Positions 1 through 12,500 are shown, counted from the first letter of the stretch. The stretch: DNA of 64,000 nt from Stictocephala bisonia (GCA_035578905.1 JAQJVL010000246.1:434001-498000); one strand, 5' to 3'. Notes: a model not told the origin generated them from the letters alone. Numbers and translations are program-made.

Positions 1-97
1 CAGTTGACATGGGCCTACAGGCCTGTGTGTCAACTTTATTGAACGAGTGAAGTATCGACCGTTGGCTCAGTGGGGATTCGAACCTTGGAACTTGCCC
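1..97 (-). mobile_element. tRNA-derived SINE fragment (family A, copy 1)
   Basis: About 97 bases nearly identical to the 3' part of the copy at 672-814, including the GGGGATTCGAACC complement of a B box. The tRNA A-box end is missing, so this copy is truncated. Confidence 0.6.
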
Positions 98-140
98 ATA
101 TATATATTAGGATCATCAATATTGATTGATTTTCTTACAG

Positions 141-3100
141 TGGCAGAACCTCTTGGACCATATGATGTGGCTTACAAATACAAAGAAAATCCAGAATTTT
201 TAAAATATGAACTTTACACTCCGAGACTTGGAAAGCGAGTTCAAGGAAACGAAGAGATAGGAAACAAAATACAACGGGAGACACTTTTTCCATCAAATCA
301 AAGTCAGTTACATTATTTTAATTAATTGAATTAATAACTAGACTATCTGCTATTTCACATGTTTACTTTTATAACGCTACTGACTGACCACTTATTTACA
401 AATATATTAATACTTTAGTTTTATTAATTTTTTTTTTGAATCATGATGATTTTAGTGTTTTATTTTTAAAATGTTATGAAGTGTTTCTTGTATTTTGGGT
501 ACAAATACTTAACATTCAAAATATTTTATTTGTTAAACAATTAATAAATATTTATTTATAGTATTAATAAAAAGAAGACACTTAACAATCTTTATAGATT
601 TAATAAAAATGGATTTGATCTCGTAAGATCATCATCAGTTTTTATACTTTTTTTTTTTTTTTTAAACTTCACTTGCCAGTTGACATGGGCCTACAGGCCT
701 GTGCGACAACTTTAATGAACGAGTGAAGTATCGACCGTTGGCTCAGTGGGGATTCGAACCTTAGAACTTGCCCTCCTCAGTCCGAAGCCTTAGCCACTGA
801 GCCACCACGCCGGCAAAGATAAAAGTTAGGTTATATAAATAGTTTAATTTTTAATTAAAGTATAGTTTATTTAACATTACTAAATCAGATGCTAAACCAA
901 AACTGAACACCTAAAATATTTAATATTTCCAACTGCGAAAAAATTCATTTAAATTAGTTTTAATCTTTGACTTTATACATTTCTGACAAACATCTTTTTA
1001 TCAGGTTAAATTCGAATTTTACACACACTTATTTTTTCAGCATCAAAACTTTGCCAACATTTCTGTACTACCTAATTACATTTAAGGTAGTTTATCCAAT
1101 TTATTGTAAAATAAAAATTATTATTTAGGGAATGAGCTTGACGAAGCCACCTCACCGCCTTTAGATATTCTTTCATGATTATGGAACCAGACCTCTTAGG
1201 TACTTTGGAAGTTAAAAACCTATAAAAACAGTGAATATTTAGAATTGCATTTATTTAGTAAATTGCTTTGTTAGGCAACTTCCTAGTTATCCCCCACAGT
1301 AAAGTTCTAGTGCTGTTTTAACGATAAGTACATTGTGAATAGTAAATAATAATAATCATCCTTTAATTGCACATATAAATACAAAGGTACATCATATGAG
1401 CATCATCAAAATATAAATAAACTAAAGTAAAACATATACAAACAAAATGAAACTATAAACAAAATTATAAATTGTAAAGTCTATAAATAAATGACAGGGT
1501 AGGTACAATCTGTCATTTCCAAAACATCGATAAACATTAAGGGGACTGTTTTGCTCCACGAAAAACGCCAAAAACATGGATTTCTATTTCAACGATTCAG
1601 TACATAATAATAATCGAACCGTAACACTTGAAGTGTTATTTCACAGGTGAAGAACTTTCCTAGAAGGCCATATGTGGTTTTTTGTCAAAATTTGAGTATT
1701 TTTATAATTTTTCTACAGTTAAATATGTGAGCGTTTACAAGTCATTCTTGTCAATTTTAAATTAATATCAACTTATGACCAATAATCAAATTAATCTTAT
1801 AATATCAACTTATAACCACTAGATTGGACCTTAAATAATCATACAGTGTCAACTATTACATATTATAACACAAACCGTACAGTTGATATAGAATTGCATG
1901 TTTGGGCACGCTAGCGGTAAAATTGTATGTCTACTGCAAAGGCGGCCAATGCAGTTTGGGAAATTGCCACCTTTACTAAGCACAACCCTTTAATATGGTA
2001 ATTAAGTTTTTTATTAAGCTTCCACAAGAATTAAAACTTAACATTTAAAGCTAGCATAAAATAATTATTGCTAGATAAAGCTTACTATAAAATAGATCAA
2101 TATTTACAAGACAAATGTTAGGTTTAACATTGTTTATGACATTAAATGATATTTTCTCTCTAAAGGGGCATTTTAATGTACATTATTTATCTTTACTGTT
2201 AAAAACTCTCCTATTTAATAGAATTTATTTCAGTCATAGTGTGTACTTGACAACATATATAATTATAACAAAAAGAATTATTCTATTCTAAATTTTTCAG
2301 GAAGTGTGCTTTTTACTTTAGTCCCAACTGTCTTGGAAATATTCATCCACCCTACTGTTTATAAATTTTACTTATTATTAAGGCAAGAGATAAAATGAGT
2401 AATATTGTTATAAACATATTAGAAGAGATAGGTCATCAGCAAACTTACTGAAGAAGACAAGTCCACTAACACCTTCCAGTAGTACTACGACTGCCTCCAA
2501 CTCAACAACAGTTGAAGCTGTCAGTCTCTACTCACTTGAGGAAAGAGCCAGTTGCACTGAAGATTTGTGAAAAATGTGTTGTTTCTGTATTTGTTTAATA
2601 CTGTATGGTGTTAGTGAACTGTGTTCTTAGGTAAGTTTACTGATGTCCTATAAACCCCCTTATACAAATTCCTGGCCTAGTGTCTTTTAACCTAACTTAA
2701 AATGAGTAATCTTGTTAAAATGTTTAAAAGCATATATAGTGAGCCTTTTTCAATAAGGATAAATTAGGGTTGGAGAATTGAAATCTTGAGTCGTTTTGTA
2801 TGTTGACATTTTTTTCTAAACTTATGTCCTTAATATACAGGGTGTCCCTGAACTCTCTGAGGATCTTTTAAGGTATTGATTGTTGGTCAACAACAAAACA
2901 TAATATCCTATTTAAATATTCCAAATCACATCCGGTACCTGTACAGCCACCATTTTTTTAACTATTTAAACTATACAGTAAATAAAAAAATCAAAAACTT
3001 TTTTTATAGTTTCCAAAATGGAGGCATTTTGAAACTTTTGATCCTTAATAACTTTTGAAGGTTAGGATTGAAAAAAATCACAAGAATACCCTTTTTTGCA

Positions 3101-4617
3101 AATTTTATTTGAAATCCATAAATTTAACGTTGTATGAAATCGGATGACAAAAAAATGAGATTTGAGTATTTTTGTATTTAATCATTTACACGTGAGTATG
3201 TACAGCCATGATGTCATGCCGCGCGAGTCAACCACAATACATCAGCGATATATTCTGATTACTTTTATCCAAAACACTATAATAAAGTGATTTGTGACGT
3301 TATTGTAATGAAAATGCCCTTAGCAGGCAACCAGAATGAAATTGTGGATGATTTTCGTTGTTGTTAAATTAAAAATTAATCTTAACTACCTAAAAACTTT
3401 TTTTTAATTTTGTAATTTTTATTTATGATGCAAAGCAAGTAGTAGACATAAAACAAGTAAAATTAAAAAAAAAAACATTAGATTATCAATTGAAACTTTA
3501 ATTAAATTTAAATTTATTTTCACATTACAAACAATGATCAAAACGTTGTCCTCTTATTTGATTGCAAAGGAAAACATGATTGGAAAGTCACTGGCGCACA
3601 GCAGACAATTAATTTTGTTCTTTAATAATTCCAGTACCTTCAACAATTCTACAAACTTAGAATTTACAAAAATTCTAGTTTTTAGAGCATTACTTATGGT
3701 TACAATTAATTTTTAATTTAATAACAACGAAAATCATCCGCAACTTATTTCCGGTTGCCTGCTAAGGGCATTTTCATTACAATAACGTCACAAATAACTT
3801 TATTGTAGTATTTTGGATAAAAGTAATCAGAATAAATTGCTGATGTATTGTTGTGGTTGACTAGCGCGGAACGAAACCATGACTGTAAACATTCATACAT
3901 AAATGATTAAATACAAAAATATTCAAAATTCAGTTGTTTGTCGTCCGATTTCATACAACGTTACATTTTTGAATTGCAAATAAAACTTGCAAAAAAAAGG
4001 TATTCTTTTGATTTTTTTGTATTTCTAACCTTATAAAAGTTATTAATTATCAAACATTTCAAAGTACCACCATTTTGAAAATAATTATAAAAGGTTTAAA
4101 ATTTTTTTATTCCAGTAAGAAAATGGTTTAATTAATGTGTATACTAAATTTGAACTATATAGGTTAAATGGTTTTAAAAATAAAAATAATTTGTAAAAAA
4201 TACAAAATGGTGGCTGTACAGGTACCGGAGGTGATTTGGAATTTTTAAATATGATATTATGTCTTGTTTTTGACCCACAATCAATACCTAAAAAGATCCT
4301 CAGAGAGTTCAGTGTCACCCTGTATATTTTTGTGCATTTATTATTTTATTACAGTTATTTTGTGATCCCAAAATACAATTCCGTAACCTAATATGAATCT
4401 GTCTTACAAGTTGTGTTTTAAATTTTATAACGCTTCTTATTCTCATTGAAGGAATATTTAATTTGTTAAAAATAAATATGTCTTTATATCAAAACTGGAA
4501 TTTGTTAACATTTTATTTATTAGTCATTAATATTTTTTAATTGTTTTAGATTTTCCTCCTTTAACTTGGGAAAATGGCAATCCTGCTGATGTCCAACACT
4601 TTCAAATGGGGAAGTAA
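141..4617 (+). CDS. 3' end of an unidentified gene: two exons (141-302, 4550-4617)
   Basis: Exon A (141-302) follows a good acceptor (TTTTCTTACAG) and encodes AEPLGPYDVAYKYKENP...LYTPRLGKRVQGNEEIG, polar and charged, unlike the repeats around it. Its own frame runs to a stop at 323-325. A donor GTCAGT at 303 gives phase 1. Exon B (4550-4617) follows the acceptor TTGTTTTAG, continues that phase with FPPLTWENGNPADVQHFQ, stops with TAA at 4615-4617, and has AATAAA at 4632. The intron holds a SINE, a Penelope-type terminal repeat and a fold-back element. The product is not recognised. It could instead be a single terminal exon ending at 325. The gene is convergent with dymeclin. Confidence 0.45.
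672..814 (-). mobile_element. tRNA-derived SINE (family A, copy 2)
   Basis: Read on the minus strand it starts GCCGGCGTGG and has an A box TGGCTCAGTGGC and a perfect B box GGTTCGAATCC at tRNA spacing. A unique body follows, then a T-rich plus-strand run (the poly-A side) at 648-663. A SINE rather than a functional tRNA: the acceptor stem is not closed and copies recur at 1-97 and 34167-34298. Confidence 0.65.
1347..1500 (-). mobile_element. probable LINE 3'-end fragment
   Basis: An (AAT)n run followed by a block resembling LINE 3' ends read on the minus strand (compare 45141-45240). No coding remnant seen. Confidence 0.25.
1545..1835 (-). repeat. dispersed repeat, inverted partner of 54008-54292
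   Basis: The block GGGGACTGTTTTGCTCCACG at the left and CACTAGATTGGACCTT at the right recur in reverse complement at 54008-54292, with diverged sequence between. A moderately old non-coding repeat, class unknown. Confidence 0.5.
2430..2710 (+). mobile_element. Penelope-type terminal repeat module (non-coding, copy 1)
   Basis: The left end (AGAGATAGGTCATCAGCAAAC) is the inverse of the right end (GTAAGTTTACTGATGTCC). The middle has CTCTACTCACTTGAGGAAAGAGCC. The same blocks occur next to the Penelope-like ORF at 30480-30780 and at 18240-18740, so this is probably a solo or internally deleted copy of that family. Confidence 0.45.
2836..4324. mobile_element. fold-back DNA element, about 1.49 kb
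   Basis: Two long inverted arms. The left begins TACAGGGTGTCCCTGAACTC and the right ends with its inverse (GAGTTCAGTGTCACCCTGTA), with TA at both ends. Arms match in many blocks inward, for example ATGAAAATGCCCTTAGCAGG near 3310 and its inverse near 3765. The centre, about 3400-3720, is AT-rich and unpaired. No transposase, so non-autonomous, Tc1/mariner-like by its TA flanks. Confidence 0.7.
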
Positions 4618-5141
4618 AGGAATAATTAAGAAATAAATCTCAGAGCAAAATAAAAATGTTGTTTATGTAATAAAATTTTACTTTCAACTTAAGTTACATT
4701 AGTGTGTTTAAGTTACACCCTCCAAATTCTACAGAATGTAATATTGTATTTACAAAATAATCAAAATAATAAATGTTTGTATACACATTTGTGTATGACA
4801 TACGGGAGCTTTACACATTACGTAAAATCGTAATGATATGATTGTTACAACATTATTAACAATGTCACAAAATTGGACGAGCATTGAACGTTTTAACTTT
4901 TTCATCAACCGTAACGCAACATCCTGTTCAATTCAACTTCATATAAAATCCTTTATGTTGTGTTTATTTACACTGTATACCTATCAGAAAAACCTTTTAT
5001 TTTTAATCTTCCAAAAACACAGATAACTTCCTGTTTAGAGGCCGTCCCTAAATTACATAACGCCTCTAGGGGGTTAGGGGGTTTCCGCTGTGTTATACAC
5101 TGTTACAAGGAGAGTGGGAGGTTTCTATGCAGCGTTGTGTT

Positions 5142-5212
5142 ATACCACCGTACGTGTATGAGTGGGTGGGTGGGTCAATACCGCCGTACGTGTATGAGTG
5201 GGTGAGATATTA
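5142..5212 (+). repeat. G-rich minisatellite, two units
   Basis: Two copies of a unit around CGTACGTGTATGAGTGGGTG followed by a GGGTGGGTGGGT run, the same family as the arrays at 24617, 27717 and 53421. Confidence 0.6.
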
Positions 5213-5589
5213 TAATTTCAATTTGATTATGTTTGAATATTGTACATACTTATAAGTAATATGGATAACTATTGATGTCGCCTTCAGTAGCTAAAAAATT
5301 TGTTTGAATCCATTAACAACATTTGATCATTTTTCACAAAACTACAAGATTTTAAGATTAGTAATATCATTGATTTTACTATACATAGATTTATATAGTA
5401 AAAACAATGGTAATATGTTCTCTCCCATTAGAAAATAAGTAAAACAAAATCAAAAAAATGACTATCATAAAATCATAATATGCGTTAAAAAAATGTATGT
5501 CACAAATTGGAAGGGAGGTGGCAACAGCATTACGTAATTTTTGAGGGTGGTTAGGTATTAGAACAATCTTAGAACTTAGGCTTAAGCGG

Positions 5590-5790
5590 CCGGTGTCATA
5601 AATAGAATCTACATTTTCCGGTGACAACTACGTCAAGGTAATATCTACAATATTTTCAAGATAACCAGATGTTTCGCCCATGCCACATCACAGCATGGGA
5701 GAAATGTCTGGTTAAATATTGTAGATCGTATTGTAAAGAGGTTGTCACTGGAAAATGTAGATTCTAGTTATTACCTTTACAATCCTGTTA
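5590..5790. repeat. long inverted repeat (hairpin)
   Basis: GAATCTACATTTTCCGGTGACAA on the left pairs with TTGTCACTGGAAAATGTAGATTC on the right. The apex is near CCCATGCCACATCACAGCATGGG. Related in sequence to the palindrome at 25771-26060 (shared GACxACGTCAAGGT, TACAATATTT, GTTTxGCCCATGC). Confidence 0.65.
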
Positions 5791-5937
5791 TACGAGGGGA
5801 AGGAGGTCTCAAAAGCATGATTTTAGTGTTACGTAATTTAGGGATGGCTCCTAGTTACATAAAGTCTGTAAAACCTCCCTGTAAATATTCCTTTATTTAG
5901 ACATTGCAATTCAATTAATATTAACAAATGAACATTT

Positions 5938-6430
5938 AACTTTCCCCCATATGTGTTAGCATAGAGAAAGTATTGTGAACGTCCAAAAAAATTTTGTTAC
6001 AAGTTGGACTAAAAACCCATTTTAGGGTCCCCTAAACCCCAAAAAAGTGTTTTTTTTTCAAAAAAAGTTGGTGTCTGTTTGTATGTGTGCCTATATGTAT
6101 ATGCAGTTCGCTGGAGACCAAACGGATGGATAGATTTTTATGAAATTTGGTATGTAGGTGTATTTAGCCAATATCTCCAGACCATTATTTCACTTTTTTG
6201 GAATTTTAGTTTTTTGATTTTTATGATTTTTGCTCCATTTAATGTGTTCAAATACTAAACTACAAGACTTACATAATTTACTATGAGAATAAATAATGTG
6301 TAAATAATATACAAACTCACTTAAATTACATTTTTTGTATGCAAGGCGAAGAAAAGTTGTTTGCGACATTTGAACAATGCCAACCATAAACGTAGTTTCC
6401 CTTGGCATACTGGATGTGACACTGAGTTTG
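5938..6430 (-). mobile_element. dispersed non-coding element, partner of 42712-43223
   Basis: The left part (CTTTCCCCCATATGTGTTAG, then GGAGACCAAACGGATGGATAG) is the inverse of the right part of 42712-43223. Homology is clear to about 6190; the right limit is approximate. No ORF of interest. Confidence 0.5.
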
Positions 6431-6459
6431 GGCTCACTGTTTCCCTTGTAAAAGTGTTA

Positions 6460-7438
6460 TACAGGGTGTCTTAAAAGTCCCACCCCCCTTATTAACTTTC
6501 TTATGAATACAGATAAAGTGATTTACTTCTGGGAATGTTTATATGACCAGCTAAGGAGTTTTTTTATGTATGCAAATTTTTTACACCCCTTCTCAAAAGG
6601 GGGTAGTTTGGGGGTAAGTCAAAATTTTTAAATAGGAACCCCTATCAAATGACACATCATTTTAAAGGTAATATTATTAGAAGAAGAATGGCGGAAACTA
6701 GAGGTCTCTAACATTAGTCTATCAAATTTGGTGGCAGTTTAAAGTTGGAATCATTTCATAAAACCCCTGCAGCTTATGTTACATTTAAAATTGTTGTAAG
6801 CAGACAAAACATTCACCCACCAGTTAGTTTTGAGAACTGATGACACCTAATCGTAAAACAAGTTATTACAAGAATCAACTAACACCAAAAACCACAAATA
6901 ACATAGCATTTATTTGGTTTTGGTTTGTCTGACCAAAGTCCAGTAGGGCAACCTGGGACTTTAGTCAACTAAAAACCAAAACCAAATAAATGCTATGTTA
7001 TGTGGTTTTTGGCGTTTGTTGATTCTTGTAATAACTTGTTTTACGATTAGGTGTCATCAGTTCTCAAAACTAACTGGCGGGTGAATGTTTTGTCTGCCTT
7101 ACAACAATTTTAAATGTAACATAAGCTGCGGGGGTTTTATGAAATGATTCCAACTTTAAACTGCCACCAAATTTGATAGACTAATGTTAGAGACCTCTAG
7201 TTTCCACCATTATTCTTCTTTTAATATTACCTTTAAAATGATGTGTCATTTGATAGGGGTTCCTATTTAAAAATTTTGACTTACCCCTAAACTACCCCCT
7301 TTTGAGAGGGGATGTAAAAAATTTGCATACATAAAAAAACTCCTTAGTTGGTCATATAAATATTCCCAGAAGAAAATCATTTTATCTGTATTCATAAGAA
7401 AGTTAATAGGGGGGGTGGGACTTTTAAGACACCCTGTA
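6460..7438. mobile_element. near-perfect palindromic fold-back element, 979 bp
   Basis: Left end TACAGGGTGTCTTAAAAGTCC, right end GGACTTTTAAGACACCCTGTA, with TA at both ends. Arms of about 470 bp pair almost base for base down to AAAGTCC/GGGACTTT around 6946-6963. So little divergence over that length argues for recent origin or arm-to-arm gene conversion. No ORF encodes a transposase. Confidence 0.8.
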
Positions 7439-8611
7439 TATATATATAGTTTTAATTTGTCTACAGCTGTAAGGAATGTATTACATTTATGACGCTATTG
7501 TACAATGTATTTATTGTAAAAAATTAACATATTTGAATTCTGAGTTCTATCAACTAATAACATTTGTTTGAAGGAAATAATTTTTTCTAAGTACAATTTC
7601 GTAAGTCAAACTACAAATTTAAAATTGTTTTTATTACTGAAATTTAATATTAACGGCAATATTTGGTGTTTCATAATGTAACATTTATTTCTGAATAGTA
7701 AAAAAAGTTGAAGCTTAATCTCTAATAGCAAATGTTTAACAGTTTTATTTTTCAAAACATTACAAAATCGCAAATAGATCTTCAGCAATACCGAGAACAA
7801 AATGTCTGGCATTCCTTAAACAGAAATTTGGGTTTGGCGCTGGCACTAAAAGGATTAAAATTACAATTCTATGATAGTTTGTTGAAGATTAACATTGGCT
7901 GAATATATTCAAGAGATTAACGACAAAGATGGGATGGTACATAAAGAGCCACTAGTAGCGAGTCTACAATGGACTGTAAAACTTAGTTGAAAACACTAAG
8001 CCACATAAAACCTGGCTCTCACTTAGAAAAATAGAGATTCTCTGATTGAGAGCATTCCTCCTGCACGTTCAGGTAGACGACTGAAGGGTTTAATACTAAT
8101 TGTAATCTAAGAATCATAGGAAAATAAATAAACTACTTAAGAAAACAGTTTATTTGTTAACAGAGATAATCGTGAAAAATGTATAGAATAAGAATATGAG
8201 CATAAATAAATATTCATGAAACACTGGTTTAATATAAATTTGCATTAAAATATTTATAACGTACCACTCTAAATAAATATATAGAAACTAATAATACAAT
8301 AGCAATATAAATTCTATGCCAATTAAATTATGAGAAAATATATTTTTATAGTTACATCAAAGTTAAAAATCATATTTCAATTTGTGTTTCTTATGGTAAG
8401 GTTTGATATAAGTTACAAAATATGATAATGTTTAAACCGGAAGTAAAACTGTAATCTAGAATACTCAACCTCGATTAGGCTATGTTATTGTAGGAACAAA
8501 TATATTTTTGTTAAATGCTTCTTTTAGTTGAGTTATACTTTTATCGTTATGATTAATCGATAAAAAAATAGCTTCTCAATAACAAATTAGTACTTTTACT
8601 GTGTCAAAATA

Positions 8612-9071
8612 TACAGGATGGCAAAAAAATGGAAATGATTTTACAACTTTTGTACGAATTCACTTGTAAAAGTGAAATCTTATACATGATCATGGTCACA
8701 AAGACCATAGTTTTTGACGCCATTAGCTAAATTTCATCTATTCAGGGGGGCGGCCCACGAGGAGTTGAACGAAAATATTGAATTTAAGCCTAGGTCGAGT
8801 TTGGTATCAAATTAAATGTCTATTCAAGAGAAATTAACTGCTGCAAACCAGACTTGGAAAGCTTTATCCTTACCAGAGTAGCGGTCATTTGAATTTCAAA
8901 GTAACTAATTTAAACAGTATTATTTTTCCACTACTTATCGGTTTCAAGTAGCCTATTCTGATCAAAAATTATACTTTATGGAACACAATTATAACAAAAA
9001 AATAAATTATCAAATTATCTATAGAAAAAAATAGCATGAAAGCATATCAATATTTTTGTCCATCCTGCATA
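8612..9071. mobile_element. MITE, 460 bp, TA-flanked
   Basis: Left end TACAGGATGGCAAAAAAAT, right end ATTTTTGTCCATCCTGCATA, inverse of each other with few mismatches. TA at both limits. No coding content. Confidence 0.6.
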
Positions 9072-10572
9072 GTAAACAAATAATATGCATACAATAAAAT
9101 AACAAAATTATGAACAGAATCTTAAATATGTAAAAATTGAAATATAAGAACACAAAAAATGCATTTATTTTAAGTAAAAATTATAATTAATTCAACAGTA
9201 TTGATCTATTGTCGATCAAAGGATGGTTTTTATTTCTTATACTTAATTTGGTAGCATATATACTATAGATAAGAAATATTTACAATGCCTATTTTAGCTC
9301 ACTTAATTTGTTTTATTTATTGAAACTATTAATGAAGAAAATATACAAAATGAGAAAGTAGCAATATCAAAACCTTCTATTAACCGTTTTTGGAAATACA
9401 GTGGTTAAAGTTAAAATTGCTAGACTAAAAATAAAACAAATGGCAAATGTTTTGGTGTTTTTGTGGTTTCTAGTCTCTATTGTGGACTAGAATAAGTGAA
9501 ACACAAAAAAAATGCATTGTAAACTCAGAGGCAACTAAAACCATAACAAACTAAGAAAAAATATTAATACTTATATAAATAGTTATAACAAATATTTAAT
9601 TTTTCAGCGCATAGCATGATCTGTATCAAACCAGTAAATGAAAATAAAAATGTTTATTTTAATAAAGCGAGGTTAGGACTAGACATTTAACAATAAATAC
9701 AAACGCTTAACATTAAAAAAAACTAAATAACTAAAACAAATCATAAAATAACCAATCAATATTAATTAATATAACAGAAACATAATTCTTAAAGGAAAAA
9801 AAAAACACCCGGCACTCATACATATCACCTGCAAACAATGACCTACAATAGCACCCACCTCGCTTATGGATTCCACAAAAATAAGTACCTTACCTCCACC
9901 CCCAAAGCGAGGACCCTCACCTATAATTCTGATACTGTCAGGAAGCACAATCAATATGGCGCACCTAGATACAGTTAATGATCAATTGTACAGAGCAGTG
10001 CGATAAATTAGGACTGCTCTGACGAGTGTTTCTAATACTAATTTCAAAAATGAACTTGAAACACTCAGAGTTTATTATATAACTTTATGAAGAAGAGCAA
10101 GAATATGATATTTTTGAAGTTGTTTCAACTTTGAATTAGATATTTGGTAAAAAATTGTGTAATATGATCCTCACGACAATGGTTAAAAATAAATAAAATC
10201 TCTCACAGAATAAATTACACTTTAAATACAGAACGCTCAAAGACAAATTTTAAAGTTTGGTGGGTAAAACACAATTTGCTGTCTACGGTGATTTGGTTAA
10301 CTAAAGGCCCGTTGTATATTGAGCTTATAACAGGCCTCTTGTTTACATAAACTCTGCAGTCTTTACTGCACTAGGGCTTGGGTTTGTAAGCCAAATTAAG
10401 ATACGAGTTTGTTTAGCCTGTTTCTACTCAGTCTACTCTGACCTCAACTTACAAGGTGCCCGTAACACCTAACACTTTTATGACACATTGTTTTATTTAG
10501 CAGACTATTTACTGTCTTTGACATGTATATTGATAATGATTTGTGATACAAAAAACTATCAATCATTTAAAA
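9072..10572. other. convergent intergenic stretch without recognised content
   Basis: AT-rich sequence between the MITE at 8612-9071 and the Helitron-like element. No coding, repeat or RNA structure that I can support. Confidence 0.4.
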
Positions 10573-11119
10573 TCTCTCTATATAAAAGAGAAAGCCCTCA
10601 CTCACTCATTACTAATTCTGCCATTTCCACTAATCCTACAGAGCTGAAATTTGGTCAAATGTTTATTGTAGGCTAAATAGGAAAACTAAAGGATTTTCAT
10701 CATAATAAAATACTCCTAAGAGAAAGAAACTGCCACCAAAATATTGTTCCATGAGGGTAATATTGTGTTCATTTGCACCCCTCACTTTCCCCCTCCCCAG
10801 CGATGACTCTGTCCAGCCAACTTAAAATTTAAAAGCACCAAAAGGTCTTAAATATAGTCATATAAGCACTTGAGACTGATTAGGTTTATAGGCAAACGAA
10901 TACAATTTTCCTTATAAAAATATATGTTGTTAGCTGTCATCTTACATGGTGACCTATGGCGGGTTAACGGAGATTCAGGGTTTTCTAGATTCTAAAACTT
11001 TGTTATACAGGAGGACGGCAGCAGGCGGAGCTTTTATATTGATATGATTGTTAAACATCAAGGGAAGAGTAAGAATGTGTAGAGAACCTTCCTGTAGCAA
11101 AGCAAAGACAGTCAGCTAG
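10573..11119 (+). mobile_element. Helitron-like non-autonomous element (tentative)
   Basis: Starts A|TCTCTCTATATAAAAGAGAA and ends GTCAGCTAG|T, matching the 5'-TC...CTAG-3' termini and A/T insertion of Helitrons. The subterminal segment AGAGAAAGCCCTCACTCACTC is typical of insect Helitrons I know. The 3' hairpin is not convincing. Confidence 0.38.
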
Positions 11120-12039
11120 TTAATTATAATAGCAGTTCTATAAGCTCATTAGTTATCAAATCTAAGTGTTGTTTATTTGATTGAGGTTATGTAGTCTATA
11201 AATTGAGCAAGAGTTCTCTAATAGCTTGACATTGCATCCGGTGGTTTTCATCAACATAATAAAATTAACAACATAAAAGACAATATAAAATTACAGTTTT
11301 AACCAAATATTTTTTGAAAAATAAAATTATATCAGTAATAACAATGATAGGCAAATAATAATTATTTTTTATACTATTTAGTGTTATTTAGATTGGTTTT
11401 GCTGATTACAAATAATTTAACGCAACATAAACTGCTTTTCCTTTTTAATATTTTAACTCACGAATCACTTCTTTATAGTGAAGCCCAGGAGTTGACAGGG
11501 CAATAAATGTACTTTTGTGCTTGGGGTGGAGAGGGAAAATAGGGAACATGTGCAGTCCCTTAGCCGTAGTACGAAGTTTGGCTAGTAGCAGCCTAGCCAG
11601 AGCGGGATTTAGTTTATACGAGTTAAGGCAAATTGTACACTGATAGTTCTTAGCCCTTTCATCTTCATAACCAAAATCAGCTGTGAATATGCAACCAGTA
11701 ATGTTGGCAGAGATCAGGAATATTATTTGTTCCAGTGGTGCACTGCAACCACCATTTTGTTATTTAGAGGTATGTTGCCACGCTACCATAGAGTACAAGC
11801 TTCATATTTTAATTGTTGAGCATTTATGATTATTATTAATGTTAATGTTGAGTGAACTTAACAAACTTAAAATCAGTATTTTTATTTTTTTAACATTATT
11901 TATGATAGTTTACCTTGGGTAAACAGAATTTTTGTTATTTTGTAGTCTTTAAATGCTTAATTAGGTAAGCCATTCTGTTTTTAAAATGCACTCTGTAAAA
12001 TTATTGATTTTATAAACAAGAACATCCTATGAGAAAATT

Positions 12040-12500
12040 TCTATCCACAGACTGCCGCCGCACATTTGCGGCACTTGGGGTCATTGCCATAGTCTGCCAC
12101 CGCAAAATTGTGGTATTGTACCTATATAATACTAAATAGCACATTGCTATTCGATGGTAAATTGTAGAGGCCTACTTTATTTATTGTGGGCTATGGAAAA
12201 GCTTGCTGCATCTTTGAGATGCTTGGTCCATGAGAGGACCATCTTATGACATCACAAAATATTTGGCAATACTGCAGGGCTAAGTTCTACAAAGTTGCAA
12301 CACTGGTCAGCCCAGTACACGTAGCCAGTAACTCACCACCCTTCATAGTGAGTTGTTGCGTTGCTTTTGGCATGTGGAAATGGCCAGACAGACATAGAGG
12401 ACAAAATTACATAACTGATAGTGGGAAACCATTTGGGTAAAACTCTACTCTTTACAGTACAGACTGAGCGCTGCATATTTGCAGCACTCATGGTAATTAA
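12040..12500. repeat. region with recurrent short GC hairpins
   Basis: GCCGCACATTTGCGGC near 12058, a diverged CCGCAAAATTGTGG near 12104, and GCTGCATATTTGCAGC near 12470 each form a 5-bp stem and lie in similar contexts (CAGACTG...GCACT). Possibly the ends of an old MITE. Confidence 0.3.

Larger units (their letters stand above)
5037..5854. mobile_element. non-autonomous DNA transposon with 25-bp TIRs
   Basis: The left end GGCCGTCCCTAAATTAC is the inverse of the right end GTAATTTAGGGATGGC. Inside are two copies of the G-rich minisatellite unit (5142-5212) and a long hairpin (5590-5790). No coding sequence. Confidence 0.6.

Noticed and set aside
220..240. TPRLGKR in the left-edge exon resembles the amidated C-terminus of pyrokinin/PBAN peptides
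   Set aside because: Only one such site, no dibasic site at the expected N-terminal cut, and the frame continues into a second phase-matched exon with globular-looking sequence. Possible but not supported.
746..814. A tRNA gene on the minus strand
   Set aside because: A and B boxes are good, but the ends do not form an acceptor stem and there are three repeated copies with a common non-tRNA body, so it is a SINE.
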